DNA of 64,000 nucleotides from Alphaproteobacteria bacterium (GTDB lineage: Bacteria > Pseudomonadota > Alphaproteobacteria > UBA8366 > GCA-2717185), in NCBI GenBank assembly GCA_040905865.1, contig JBBDQU010000048.1:1-64000 (forward strand). Direction: 5' to 3'. Made by a program: the position numbers and the translations under genes. A model generated the notes under the pieces. That model was not told where the DNA came from, ran no database searches, and worked only from the letters and a program-made list of their open reading frames with translations. Position 1 is the stretch's first letter; each line of letters starts with the position of its first letter. Of the stretch, positions 41,954-51,090 are shown piece after piece.

Positions 41954-42775
41954 ATGGCGGAACGGATCACTCTCAGCGCCGGCATCAGGTCGAACCTCCT
42001 GACCCTGAGCCGCACGAGCGAGCTCTCGGACCGGACGCAGGAAAGGCTGGCGTCCGGGCTGAAGGTCGGCTCGGCGCTGGACGACGCCGCCGCCTTCTTC
42101 GCCGCCCGCAGCCTGACCAACCGCGCCGACGACCTGCTGGGCCTGAAGGACAATATCGACCAGGGAATCAGCACGCTCGCCGCCGCCACCAACGGTATCG
42201 AGGCGATCACGGCGCTGGTGGAGCAGGCGAAGGGTATTGCGTTAACGGCGAAGGCGACCAGCGATACTGACGAACGCGCCGCGCTGGCGCAGCAGTTCGA
42301 TGCGCTGCGCGTTCAGATCAACGCCCTGTCCAACGATGCCAGCTTTGGCGGCACGAACCTGATTTCCAATGCGCCGGACAACCTGGCCGTCAGTTTCAAT
42401 GAAGACGGCTCCAGTTCGCTGACCGTCAGCGGCATCGATTCATCCACGACCGGCCTGAACATCGGGGCGTCAATCGCCAGTTTCGCCATCGATACCTTCA
42501 TCAACATCGCGATCACACAGGTCAACGACGCCATTACCACATTGCGCACCACCGCGGCGACGCTCGGCTCGAATTCCACGGTCCTGCAGACCCGGCTCAA
42601 CTTTACAGAGGATCTCACCAATACCCTGCAGGCCGGCGCCGGGAAACTGACCCTGGCCGACCTCAATGAGGAAAGCGCCAACCTGCTGTCCCTGGAGACA
42701 CGAGAGCAACTGGGGCTTAATTCACTGTCCCTCGCCGCGCAAAGCGAACAGGCGATCCTGAATCTGTTCCGATAG
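41954..42775 (+). CDS. Flagellin
   Basis: The 273-residue protein has the conserved terminal D0/D1 helices: N-terminal RSNLLTLSRTSELSDRTQERLASGLKVGSALDDAAAFFAARSLTNRA and C-terminal TVLQTRLNFTEDLTNTLQAGAGKLTLADLNEESANLLSLETREQLGLNSLSLAAQSEQAILNLF. The middle (D2/D3) is very short, which is common in alphaproteobacteria. It is exported by the flagellar apparatus and polymerises into the filament. No other flagellar gene is in the window, so it is an isolated copy, perhaps a secondary or lateral flagellin. A sigma-54-like site lies upstream. Confidence 0.93.
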   Translation: MAERITLSAGIRSNLLTLSRTSELSDRTQERLASGLKVGSALDDAAAFFAARSLTNRADDLLGLKDNIDQGISTLAAATNGIEAITALVEQAKGIALTAKATSDTDERAALAQQFDALRVQINALSNDASFGGTNLISNAPDNLAVSFNEDGSSSLTVSGIDSSTTGLNIGASIASFAIDTFINIAITQVNDAITTLRTTAATLGSNSTVLQTRLNFTEDLTNTLQAGAGKLTLADLNEESANLLSLETREQLGLNSLSLAAQSEQAILNLFR

Positions 42776-42813
42776 GATCTGGAACCATAGAGTTATCGTA
42801 AAAGCGACGGGTT

Positions 42814-43467
42814 TCAGGCAGGCTTGCGCTTTCGGCCCCGCGTTGCGGCGCAGATTCCAAGCAATCCTATACCGAGCAGCGCCACAGTCCCGGGTTCGCT
42901 CACTTCGTCAATATTGCCGTTATCCGCCGTCAGGATCAGTTGCGGGTTGGTATCCGGGCTGCCGTTCTGCCCCTGCAGGTCGACAAATTCAGAAGTTTCC
43001 CCCAACCGCAGATTGAACCCGGCAAAACCCGCGGTTCCAATGAGAGAGTTTACAAAAGCCGTGACATCGACCTCAAAAGGCGCCACCTGTCCGTCAACGA
43101 ACGTGAAGGAACCAATTGACGTCGCGCCGCCAGCGTCAAAATCACCGGCAAACGACAGCGCGCCATCGCCCGTATATCCGAAAATATTCACGAGCGTATT
43201 CCCGGGAAAACTTGTCGCCGAACTTAAATCGAAAACCTGAAGAAGTGCGGATGACACGGGATTCGATACGCCTGCGAGCGAAAATTCAATTGCTCCCTGG
43301 GCCGAATCCGAAGAAACATCGAACATATTGATGACGCCCAATGTCACTGACCCGTTCGAAATAACGGTTCCCGCCACCGTGCTGGGAATAGCGTGCGCCG
43401 ATGACATGGCTGCGGCGAAAATACCGATGCCGATCATCCCGCCGATTGCTTTATTTCGTATATCCAT
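42814..43467 (-). CDS. PEP-CTERM sorting-domain protein
   Basis: The 217-residue protein has a signal peptide (IGGMIGIGIFAAAMSSAHA), a beta-rich exported domain (SALLQVFDLSS, DVTAFVNSLIGTAGFAGFNLRL, a DNRLRE-like pattern) and a C-terminal sorting signal: SEPGTVALLGIGLLGI followed by a basic tail RGRKRKPA. The signal has SEP instead of VPEP but the layout is standard. PEP-CTERM proteins are cleaved by an exosortase and exported with exopolysaccharide; no exosortase is in the window. A sigma-54-like promoter with repeats lies upstream. Confidence 0.88.
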   Translation of the reverse strand: MDIRNKAIGGMIGIGIFAAAMSSAHAIPSTVAGTVISNGSVTLGVINMFDVSSDSAQGAIEFSLAGVSNPVSSALLQVFDLSSATSFPGNTLVNIFGYTGDGALSFAGDFDAGGATSIGSFTFVDGQVAPFEVDVTAFVNSLIGTAGFAGFNLRLGETSEFVDLQGQNGSPDTNPQLILTADNGNIDEVSEPGTVALLGIGLLGICAATRGRKRKPA

Positions 43468-43529
43468 CAGGAAAAGACTCCACTACATTAACTAAATACG
43501 ATTACCTGAATATTCATATCGAATATTAT

Positions 43530-43545
43530 GCAACATTCGTGCCCA
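43530..43545 (-). promoter_or_regulatory. Sigma-54-like promoter of the PEP-CTERM gene
   Basis: On the minus strand the site reads GGGCACGAATGTTGCA: GG at 43544-43543 and GC at 43532-43531 with exactly 10 bases between, and full GGCACG and TTGCA boxes. It predicts a leader of about 50 bases. PEP-CTERM genes are known to be controlled by RpoN with PrsK/PrsR in other bacteria. Confidence 0.65.
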
Positions 43546-43578
43546 ATGGGCAAGTCTTTGTAATGGCGTGATGTTTGA

Positions 43579-43645
43579 GTTTCTCAAATTCGGGTTTTTG
43601 CAAATTCTGTAAAGAATACCGACACGGGGTTTCATCAAATTCGGG
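43579..43645. repeat. Two near-identical 16/17-bp repeats, candidate activator sites
   Basis: GTTTCTCAAATTCGGG (43579-43594) and GTTTCATCAAATTCGGG (43629-43645) differ by one inserted base and lie 35-100 bases upstream of the sigma-54-like -24 element, in the range of enhancer-binding sites. The first copy overlaps the inverted repeat TTTGAG-ttt-CTCAAA. Confidence 0.55.
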
Positions 43646-44010
43646 AAAAATGCCCTCATTTCTAATTTTCACCGAACGATATCAAATACTTATCTGGCCA
43701 CGTCAAAGCGGACGCCCGCATCCGGCAATGTAAAGAAATCCGACAGCCTCCATGCATTGCTTCAGATTATTGTTGAATTCAGAAATACACGCCGCAGGCG
43801 TTCATATATTAACAAGTATTAATATTTCCGTGCCAGGCGTATTTCAGGACAAACTTCGCCCTTTCCGGCTTGCCATCTTCGGTTCACGCGCAGTATTCGA
43901 CCGATTCCGCCGCCCCCCTGCGCCGCGAACATGACGGGTGCCGGAATTACCGTTATAATCCGTCCCGCGCATGCATCCGCCATGCGGCCAACCTGCATAG
44001 GGAAGAGACT

Positions 44011-45267
44011 TTGACCGATACGGTCGCAGCGCCGGGCTATGTCCGGTTTGCGGTGGAAAACCGCCGGTTTCTGGCGTTCGGGCTGCTGATGACCTTCGGG
44101 TCCTGCTTCGGGCAGACCCATTTCATCGGCGTGTTCGGGCCGTCGGTCGAGGCCGAATTCGGGCTCAGCCACGCGGAATGGGGCACGATCTATATGGCGG
44201 GAACGCTGATGTCCGCCGCGCTGCTGCCGTTTACCGGGCGCTGGATCGACCGGATTTCGCTGCGCGCCTATGCGATGCTGGTCTGCGCGGGGCTGACGGT
44301 CGCCTGCCTTGTCGCCGCCGCGGCGCCGGCCGGCTGGTTCCTGATCGTCGTGATTTTCCTGTTGCGCCAGGCGGGACAGGGCCTCGCCAGCCACACCGCC
44401 ATCACCGGCATGGTGAAATATTTCCGGCATAACCGGGGCAAGGCCATCGCGCTGGCGCTGCTGGGCCATCCCGTGGCGCGGGCGATCATGCCGCTGGCCG
44501 CCGTCATCGGTATTGTCGCCATCGGCTGGCGCGAAACCTACCTCATCTGCGCGGTATTCGCCGCCGCCGTGATGCTGCCGCTCGTCGCCTGGCTGCTGGC
44601 GGGCAATGTCGAGAACCGGCTGTTCGATCCGGAAGCCGTCAAATCCGAAACCGGGACCGCGCCGCGCGCCGAAACGCATAAATCGGTGTCGCAGTTCCTG
44701 CGCGATCCGTTCTTCTGGCTGATAATACCGGGGGTCATGGCGGCGTCGGTCATCGATACGGCGCTGTTCTTCCACCAGTTGACCATCGCCGACATGAAGG
44801 GCTGGTCGCCGACCTGGGTCACCGCGGGGTATACCGTCTTCGCCGCCGTCATGGTCGTGGTGTCGATCACCATGGGACCGCTGGTCGACCGGATCGGCGC
44901 GATCCGCCTGCTGCCGCTGATCCTGGCGCCGCTGGCCGTGGGGATGCTGACCCTCGCCTGGTTCGACCACCCCGCCTGGGCCTGGGGCTACCTGGCGATT
45001 TCCGGTTTCGCGTCCGGCATCCGCCAGACCGTCGTTCCGGCGATGTGGGCGGAACGCTGCGGCTCCCGCCATATCGGCGCGATCAAGAGTCTGGCGACCA
45101 CGCTCAGCGTCTTCGGTTCCGCCTTCGGCCCGCCGCTGATGGGCTGGGCCATGGACGCGGATATCGGGCTGGATACGATGATCTACGCCACCGTGGGATT
45201 TATGGCCGCGGCGACCGTCCTGATGCTGGCCGCCCGCCGGATGCACAAGGCGGCGCCCGCGGGTTAG
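44011..45267 (+). CDS. MFS transporter
   Basis: The ~418-residue protein has twelve hydrophobic segments with MFS marks: GVFGPSVEAEFGLSHAEWGTIYMAG after helix 1, GRWIDRISLR in the loop 2-3 position, the long cytosolic loop after helix 6 and GPLVDRIGAIRLLP after helix 8. It probably exports or imports a small organic anion; substrate unknown. TTG 44011 is chosen because GGGAAGAG lies just upstream and the frame before it (back to 43870) is not membrane- or family-like. Convergent with the TRAP large permease (41-base gap). Confidence 0.82.
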   Translation: MTDTVAAPGYVRFAVENRRFLAFGLLMTFGSCFGQTHFIGVFGPSVEAEFGLSHAEWGTIYMAGTLMSAALLPFTGRWIDRISLRAYAMLVCAGLTVACLVAAAAPAGWFLIVVIFLLRQAGQGLASHTAITGMVKYFRHNRGKAIALALLGHPVARAIMPLAAVIGIVAIGWRETYLICAVFAAAVMLPLVAWLLAGNVENRLFDPEAVKSETGTAPRAETHKSVSQFLRDPFFWLIIPGVMAASVIDTALFFHQLTIADMKGWSPTWVTAGYTVFAAVMVVVSITMGPLVDRIGAIRLLPLILAPLAVGMLTLAWFDHPAWAWGYLAISGFASGIRQTVVPAMWAERCGSRHIGAIKSLATTLSVFGSAFGPPLMGWAMDADIGLDTMIYATVGFMAAATVLMLAARRMHKAAPAG

Positions 45268-45308
45268 GCGTTCGACAGGTTGACCTTCCGCCGCGGCACC
45301 CGCTCTCG

Positions 45309-46709
45309 TCAGAACATGAGATTCGGCAGGAAGAGGATGATGTCCGGAAATATCACCAGAATAGCGATGGTGATAAGGTCCATGATGAAAAACCAGAATA
45401 TCCCCTTGAAGATGACTTCCATGGGGATGTGCGGCGCAACCGCTTTTGCGACATACACGTTGAGACCGACCGGCGGCGTAATGGCCGCCACCTCCATCAT
45501 CTTGATGACGATGATGCCATACCAGATCGGGGAATGGCCGAGTTCGATAATGACGGGGAGCGTGATGGGAACGGTGATGATCATCACCGACAGCGGGTTG
45601 AGGAACATTCCGAGGGGAATGTACATCAGCAATATCAGCAACAGAATCACCCAGCCCGGCTGATCCAGCGCGCTGAGCATTTCCGAGAAGTTGTAGGGAA
45701 TCCGGCTGAGGGAAACGAACTGCGAGAACAGCGCCGCGCCGATCAGGATGGCAAGAATCATCCCGGCGACACGGGTGGTTTCGCCGATCGCCTGCCGAAA
45801 CGCCGCGCCGGCGGTCGGATCCACGCCTTCCGGGTCGCCGATCACCCGCATGACGCCGGCCGGCACCTTGGTCGGGAGGCCCATCCGCCGCAGCACGCCC
45901 ATTACCCGGTGTTTGTAGAAGCGGTGCAGCACGCCGAGGGAAGCAACCAGCACCCCGACCGCCCCGGCCTCCGAGGGCGTGAAGATTCCAAGGAAAATAC
46001 CGCCGATCATAGCAAAGAACAGCACGAACACGCCGCTCATCTTCGGCAGGCTCCGCACGGCGTCCCGCCAGGGTGTCGGCGGAGCGGGTGGCGCGAGTTC
46101 GGGATTCAAAATCACCCGCACGGCAATCATGCAGCCGTATATAACCGCTGACAGGATGCCTGGAATAATACCGGCGATCAGCAGTTGGCCGATCGATGCT
46201 TCGGCGAGGATCCCGTAGAGGACGAGCAGGACGCTCGGCGGGATCAGCGTTCCAAGCGTGCCCGCCGCCGCCACGCATCCGGCGGCCAGTCCGCGATCAT
46301 AGCCGTAACGCTCCATCTCCGGAATTGCCACCCGGCCCATGGTGCCGACGGTGGCCACGCTGGATCCGGTGGTCGCGGCGAAGGCCGCCGATCCGTATAC
46401 CGTGGCGAGGGCCAGCCCGCCCGGAAAGCGCCCGAACAGTTTGTAACCGACTTCGAAGGCATTTGCGGTGATCCCTGACGCAAAGGCCAGATACCCCGTC
46501 AGCACAAACAGGACGACCACGCTCAGCGCGTGCGACGACGCGAATCCCCATGGCGTTATCCAGAGTGCGCTGAGCGCCGCCTGCGGCGGCAGGAGGAACC
46601 ACAAGCCGGTAAAAGCGGATACTCCGAGGGCGAAGGCAATGTGTACGCCAACAGATAGCAGCAACAACAGCAGTCCCAGCCCCAGAATACCGATTAACGT
46701 CGGATCCAT
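45309..46709 (-). CDS. TRAP transporter large permease (DctM-like)
   Basis: The 466-residue integral membrane protein has ~13 hydrophobic segments and DctM marks: TGSSVATVGTMGRVAIPEM, AAAGTLGTLIPPSVLLVLYG, FTPSEAGAVGV, LMYIPLGMFLNPLSVMIITVP and EVAAITPPVGLNVYV. It forms the sodium-driven translocation unit with a DctQ partner. An insert of ~50 residues (RRMGLPTKVPAGVMRVIGDPEGVDP) lies in the middle loop. It is divergently transcribed from its presumed binding-protein and small-permease genes, instead of following them. Confidence 0.9.
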   Translation of the reverse strand: MDPTLIGILGLGLLLLLLSVGVHIAFALGVSAFTGLWFLLPPQAALSALWITPWGFASSHALSVVVLFVLTGYLAFASGITANAFEVGYKLFGRFPGGLALATVYGSAAFAATTGSSVATVGTMGRVAIPEMERYGYDRGLAAGCVAAAGTLGTLIPPSVLLVLYGILAEASIGQLLIAGIIPGILSAVIYGCMIAVRVILNPELAPPAPPTPWRDAVRSLPKMSGVFVLFFAMIGGIFLGIFTPSEAGAVGVLVASLGVLHRFYKHRVMGVLRRMGLPTKVPAGVMRVIGDPEGVDPTAGAAFRQAIGETTRVAGMILAILIGAALFSQFVSLSRIPYNFSEMLSALDQPGWVILLLILLMYIPLGMFLNPLSVMIITVPITLPVIIELGHSPIWYGIIVIKMMEVAAITPPVGLNVYVAKAVAPHIPMEVIFKGIFWFFIMDLITIAILVIFPDIILFLPNLMF

Positions 46710-46982
46710 TCGCTTCCCTCCCTCTCCGCACCATTCTCCAGAATCGACCGATTCCGCCAGAGGATACCGACCGTCCCTTTTTCATCGCCTCTCAAGACGA
46801 GGTTCGTTTTCGAGGTTAAGCCGCCCAAGCTTGCACCCGCAACAGTTTTTACCGGGGGGGACGCTATTGTCGAAAGCGGGAAATGCGTTTGGCGAACGCC
46901 GGATTCGACAGCCTCGCCGGGAACGGTGTAGGTTTTCAGGGTGGAGAAAAAAACAGAACAGAATTAGAGGAGGAAGCATGCC

Positions 46983-48095
46983 ATGACCAAACCTGATCGT
47001 TGGAAACGAGGGTTGATCGCGGTCGCGATGTCTGCCCTGATCTCGGGCGTCGGTATCGTGAACGTCGCCCAGGCTTCGGATGAATACGACGAAGTGAAGC
47101 TCCGCTATGCCGGCTATCTGCCAGCGAGCCATGCCCGCGAACTATTCATCCAGAAATGGATGGACGAAGTTACCAAGCGTTCCGGTAACCGCGTCACGTT
47201 CGATGCATACCGGGACCAGGCGCTTCTCAAAACCCTGGATCTTCTCGACGGAGCGTCCCGCGGGATCTCGGACATCAGCTATCTGGCCGTGGGATATTTT
47301 CCCTCCCAGCTGCCGATGACAACACTGCTGGATCTGCCCTTCCTCACCAACAATTCGCAGGCGCTGCTGGCCAGCCTGCTGCAGATTTACGGTGAATTCG
47401 ACGGGATGAAGGAGGAATACGACAAAAACAATCTCGTCCTGCTCACGGGCCTGGCGGGAGACCCCACGATCCTGGGCAGCCGTGAACCCTTGCGGAACAT
47501 CGAAGACCTCAAGGGCAAGCGCATTCGCGCTTTCGGCCTGATCAATCAGGCGCTGGATACCCTTGGTGCGGTTCCTGTCGCACTGCCGGCGCCGGATATC
47601 TACGCCTCCATGGAGCGTCGGGTGATCGACGCCTACTCGGGATTGCCGGCCAGCCTCATTCCGCCGTGGTCCCTGCATGAGGTGTCCGACTACGTCATCG
47701 ACTATGGCGGTGGACTTTATGCCGCCAACGCCATCGTGATGAACAAGCCCCGCTTCACCGGTCTGAACGAAAAGACGCAGAGCCTGCTCCTGGATACTTT
47801 CTCCGAGCTGGTGAAGGACGTTTACATCGCCGATCTTGCGCAGCTGAACCGCGAGCGGGCGAAGGCGATAGAAGAATCGAAAATGACGATCATGCGCTGG
47901 TCCAAGGAAGAACGGGAGAAAGCAACGAAAATGGTCCGCGATACGGTCTGGAAGCAGGCGATCGACTCACGCGAGGAACGTGGCGTTCCTGCCCAGGAGT
48001 TCTTCGATCGGTTCCGGGAACTCATCGCCGAGAACGAGCCGAAATCCACGGACTACATCGATCCCGTGTCTGCGGCTATCGGACGGCCGGACTAA
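46983..48095 (+). CDS. TRAP transporter substrate-binding protein (DctP-like)
   Basis: The 370-residue periplasmic protein has an N-terminal signal (GLIAVAMSALISGVGIVNVAQA) and the DctP fold: YAGYLPASHARELFIQKWMDEVTKRSGNRVTFDAYRDQAL, GISDISYLAVGYFPSQLPMTTLLDLPF, and the ligand-arginine region DLKGKRIRAFG. An FSELVKDVYIADLAQLNRERAKAIEE helix closes it. Ligand unknown; the family binds carboxylates and related anions. ATG 46983 follows a strong AGGAGGAAG RBS. A second ATG-like start overlaps at 46979 but is out of frame. Confidence 0.9.
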   Translation: MTKPDRWKRGLIAVAMSALISGVGIVNVAQASDEYDEVKLRYAGYLPASHARELFIQKWMDEVTKRSGNRVTFDAYRDQALLKTLDLLDGASRGISDISYLAVGYFPSQLPMTTLLDLPFLTNNSQALLASLLQIYGEFDGMKEEYDKNNLVLLTGLAGDPTILGSREPLRNIEDLKGKRIRAFGLINQALDTLGAVPVALPAPDIYASMERRVIDAYSGLPASLIPPWSLHEVSDYVIDYGGGLYAANAIVMNKPRFTGLNEKTQSLLLDTFSELVKDVYIADLAQLNRERAKAIEESKMTIMRWSKEEREKATKMVRDTVWKQAIDSREERGVPAQEFFDRFRELIAENEPKSTDYIDPVSAAIGRPD

Positions 48096-48103
48096 GCATC
48101 AGC

Positions 48104-48141
48104 CACGCGCGCGAGGAACCCGCCAGGGCCTCGCGCGCGTG
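48104..48141 (+). terminator. Perfect 13-bp stem-loop between dctP and dctQ
   Basis: Arms CACGCGCGCGAGG (48104-48116) and CCTCGCGCGCGTG (48129-48141) flank a 12-base loop, nine bases after the binding-protein stop. No T-run follows, so it may be a partial terminator or mRNA stabiliser that gives more binding protein than permease. Confidence 0.65.
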
Positions 48142-48283
48142 CGCCGATCGCGCGATTCAATGTTTAGGTTAAACACTATCTGATTTATCTTTCTGATTTA
48201 TCTTATTGAAGAATTATTGCAGCCTATGGCTTCGTGGCAGTGGCAACACCGATGGGCGCCAGTCTGGGTTGAGAGGATCGGAA

Positions 48284-48847
48284 ATGGAAGCGGTTGGAAA
48301 AGTGCTACGGCAGGTGCAATGGGTAATCGGGCGGCTCAGCGTATTCATGGGCGCTCTTGGTTCGCTGAGCATCATCGTCATCACGATTGCGATGCTGGCC
48401 GAGGTGTTTGGTCGTTATGTTTTCGGCCATTCGTTTCTAGGCGTCGTCGAACTGGTCGAAATGCTCATGGCGTTCATCTTCTTCGCTCTGCTTTCGTATA
48501 CGCAGCTCCTGAAGGGGCACTTGCGTCTAAGCCTGTTCATCGACCGGCTGCCCACGCGCATACTGTTGCCATTGGAAGCCGTCGTGTTGCTCCTGGTCCT
48601 GGTGTTCTTCTGCCTGATGACATGGCAGGCCTGGAGCGAGGCGATCTACGCCACCGTACGGAATCAGATACGTTTCGGCGCGGTCGAGTATCCGGTCTGG
48701 CCGGGCATGCTGGCGGGTTCTGCCGCCCTGTCGGTCATGGGCATGCAGGTGCTCGCGGATTTTGTCGATCGCCTGATCGCGACGGTAACGAGACATACCC
48801 CGGCCTCGCCCTTGGGAAAGCCGACGTCCGAGGCCGATTCCGTTTAG
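48284..48847 (+). CDS. TRAP transporter small permease (DctQ-like)
   Basis: The 187-residue protein has four hydrophobic segments and DctQ marks: RLSVFMGALGSLSIIVITIAMLAEVFGRYVFGHSFLGVVELVEMLMAFIFFALLSYTQLLKGHLRLSLFIDRLP. ATG 48284 follows GAGGA; the frame is open to 48206, but the extension is not membrane- or family-like. It completes the P-Q-M set with the divergent DctM. Confidence 0.87.
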   Translation: MEAVGKVLRQVQWVIGRLSVFMGALGSLSIIVITIAMLAEVFGRYVFGHSFLGVVELVEMLMAFIFFALLSYTQLLKGHLRLSLFIDRLPTRILLPLEAVVLLLVLVFFCLMTWQAWSEAIYATVRNQIRFGAVEYPVWPGMLAGSAALSVMGMQVLADFVDRLIATVTRHTPASPLGKPTSEADSV

Positions 48848-48976
48848 CAGGCTGCTGAAACAGGCCGCCTGATCTTCCGGTTCGAAACGCACGGCCTTGC
48901 GCCCGCCTGGAATTGGCGGAACCCGTCGCCCGGCGCAGCGTTAAGTGCGTATCGCAGCACAACCGGGAGCAGTTTC

Positions 48977-51085
48977 ATGGCGAAGGCACGCGGATCGAAA
49001 ACCAAATCCCCGACATTCGGCGACACGGCCGTACAGACAGGCAACGGCGGCGAAGTCCATCAGACCGCAGGCGGCGACGCTCCTGTCCTGACGACACAGC
49101 AGGGCACGCCGGTGAGCGACGACCAGAATTCGCTCAAGATCGGACGCCGTGGCCCGATGGCCATGGAAGATTTTCATTTCCGGGAAAAGCTGTTCCATTT
49201 CGATCACGAACGTATTCCCGAGCGCGTGGTCCACGCCCGCGGCTATGGCGCGCACGGCTATTTTGAAAATTATCAGTCCCTCAACCGACTCACCGCCGCG
49301 GATATCTTCCAACGCGAGGGAGAAAGAACGCCCGCCTTTGTAAGGTTCTCGACTGTCGCCGGCAGCAAAGGCTCGGCGGATCTGGCGCGGGATGTGCGGG
49401 GTTTCGCGGTGAAGCTCTACACAAAGCAGGGTAACTGGGACATCGTCGGCAACAATATTCCGGTTTTCTTCATCCAGGACGCGATCAAGTTTCCGGACCT
49501 GATCCATGCGGCCAAGCCGGAACCCGATCGCGCATTTCCGCAGGCGCAGACAGCGCACGACAACTTCTGGGATTTCATCTCGCTCATGCCCGAATCGATG
49601 CACATGGTGATGTGGATCATGTCGGACCGCGCCATTCCCCGGTCGTTCCGGTTTATGGAAGGGTTCGGTGTCCATACGTTCCGAATGGTGAATGCGCAGG
49701 GCGAATCGAAATTCGTGAAATTCCACTGGAAACCGAAACTCGGCATGCAGTCGGTTGTCTGGAACGAAGCCGTCAAGATCAATGGCGCGGATCCGGACTA
49801 CCATCGCCGGGACTTATGGCACGCCATCGAGTCCGGCAACTTCCCCGAATGGGAGCTGGGCCTGCAGGTTTTCGACGAAGCGTTCGCCGAAAGCTTCGAT
49901 TTCGACGTGCTGGACGCCACCAAACTGATCCCCGAGGAACTGGTCCCGGTCGAGATTGTCGGACGGCTCGTCCTCGACCGGCTTGTCGACAATTTTTTCG
50001 CCGAAACCGAACAGGTCGCGTTCTGCACGCAGAATATCGTGCCGGGAATTGATTTCAGCAACGACCCGCTGCTCCAGGGACGGAATTTCTCCTACCTCGA
50101 TACACAGCTCAAACGGCTCGGCAGCCCGAATTTCACCCATATCCCCGTCAACGCGCCAAAGTGCCCCTTCCACCTGTTCCAGCAGGACGGTCATATGGCC
50201 ATTCATAACCCGAAAGGCCGGGCAAATTACGAGCCGAACAGCTGGGGCGGCGCGGAAGGCGGTCCGCGCGAATCGCCGGACAATGGTTTCACCTCCTATC
50301 CCGCGGAGGAGTCCGGCGCCAGGGAGCGCGTGCGTTCAGAGTCCTTCAACGATCATTACAGCCAGGCCCGGCAGTTCTTCATCAGCCAGACTCCGGTCGA
50401 GCAGGAGCACATCGTCGACGCGCTGGTCTTCGAGCTGAGCAAGGTCAACAGCCCGGCCATCCGCTCTCGCATGGTCTCGCACCTGTTGAATATAGACAGC
50501 AGCCTCGCCAGGGGCGTTGCCGACGGGCTGGGGCTCAAGGAAATGCCGAAAGCCGCCAGTGCCGCTAGCCCGACGAAGCAGGATATGGAACCGTCACCGG
50601 CCCTCAGCATCCAGAAGGACGACAAAACGTCATTCAGGGGACGGAAGATCGGTGTTCTTGTCACCGACGGCGTGGATGCCGGTTTACTGGCCGCGCTGGA
50701 GCAGGCCCTGGAAGGCGCGGGCGCCGGTATGGACATCATTGCCCCGACCGTCGGCGGCGTTACCGCGTCCGACGGCAGCACCGTCGAGGGCGATGAAAAG
50801 CTGGATGGCGGCCCGTCCGTCCTGTACGACGCGGTTGCGATCCTCCCTTCCCGGGACGGTATCGGCGATCTGTTACCGGAACCCGCCGCCCGCGACTTCG
50901 TGGCCGACGCATTCGCCCACTACAAGTTCGTCCTGTTCACCGAACCGGCGCGGCAATTGTTCAAGAAAGCCGGGTTGCCGGAGGACCTGGACGACGGCTT
51001 CATGCCATTCGACAACACGGCGAAGGCGAATTCGTTCGTCGAGACCTGCAACAGCCTGCGCTTCTGGGATCGCGAAGGCGCCTGA
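48977..51085 (+). CDS. katE: Large-subunit catalase (clade 2, HPII/KatE type)
   Basis: This 702-residue haem enzyme degrades hydrogen peroxide. The distal histidine is His86 in [17 protein letters not shown]; the partner Asn is in [11 protein letters not shown] (~160) and the proximal haem Tyr is in [13 protein letters not shown]. The N-terminal extension and a C-terminal DJ-1/PfpI-like domain (~555-700; [27 protein letters not shown]) are the hallmarks of large catalases. ATG 48977 follows a GGGAGC RBS. It is a single gene ending 5 bases before the convergent MetE-like gene. Confidence 0.96.
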   Translation: MAKARGSKTKSPTFGDTAVQTGNGGEVHQTAGGDAPVLTTQQGTPVSDDQNSLKIGRRGPMAMEDFHFREKLFHFDHERIPERVVHARGYGAHGYFENYQSLNRLTAADIFQREGERTPAFVRFSTVAGSKGSADLARDVRGFAVKLYTKQGNWDIVGNNIPVFFIQDAIKFPDLIHAAKPEPDRAFPQAQTAHDNFWDFISLMPESMHMVMWIMSDRAIPRSFRFMEGFGVHTFRMVNAQGESKFVKFHWKPKLGMQSVVWNEAVKINGADPDYHRRDLWHAIESGNFPEWELGLQVFDEAFAESFDFDVLDATKLIPEELVPVEIVGRLVLDRLVDNFFAETEQVAFCTQNIVPGIDFSNDPLLQGRNFSYLDTQLKRLGSPNFTHIPVNAPKCPFHLFQQDGHMAIHNPKGRANYEPNSWGGAEGGPRESPDNGFTSYPAEESGARERVRSESFNDHYSQARQFFISQTPVEQEHIVDALVFELSKVNSPAIRSRMVSHLLNIDSSLARGVADGLGLKEMPKAASAASPTKQDMEPSPALSIQKDDKTSFRGRKIGVLVTDGVDAGLLAALEQALEGAGAGMDIIAPTVGGVTASDGSTVEGDEKLDGGPSVLYDAVAILPSRDGIGDLLPEPAARDFVADAFAHYKFVLFTEPARQLFKKAGLPEDLDDGFMPFDNTAKANSFVETCNSLRFWDREGA

Positions 51086-51090
51086 TCGGC

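Larger units (their letters stand above)
43468..44010. other. AT-richer intergenic region between the PEP-CTERM and MFS genes
   Basis: These 543 bases hold no convincing gene. The left part contains the PEP-CTERM promoter and two near-identical repeats; the middle (43650-43850) is AT-rich and featureless apart from short inverted runs; the right end is the MFS leader, whose frame is open from 43870 but is not family-like before 44011. Confidence 0.6.

Noticed and set aside
43819-46278. 819-residue minus-strand frame over the MFS and TRAP genes
   Set aside because: Low-complexity composition, no start signal, and overlapping two well supported membrane proteins.
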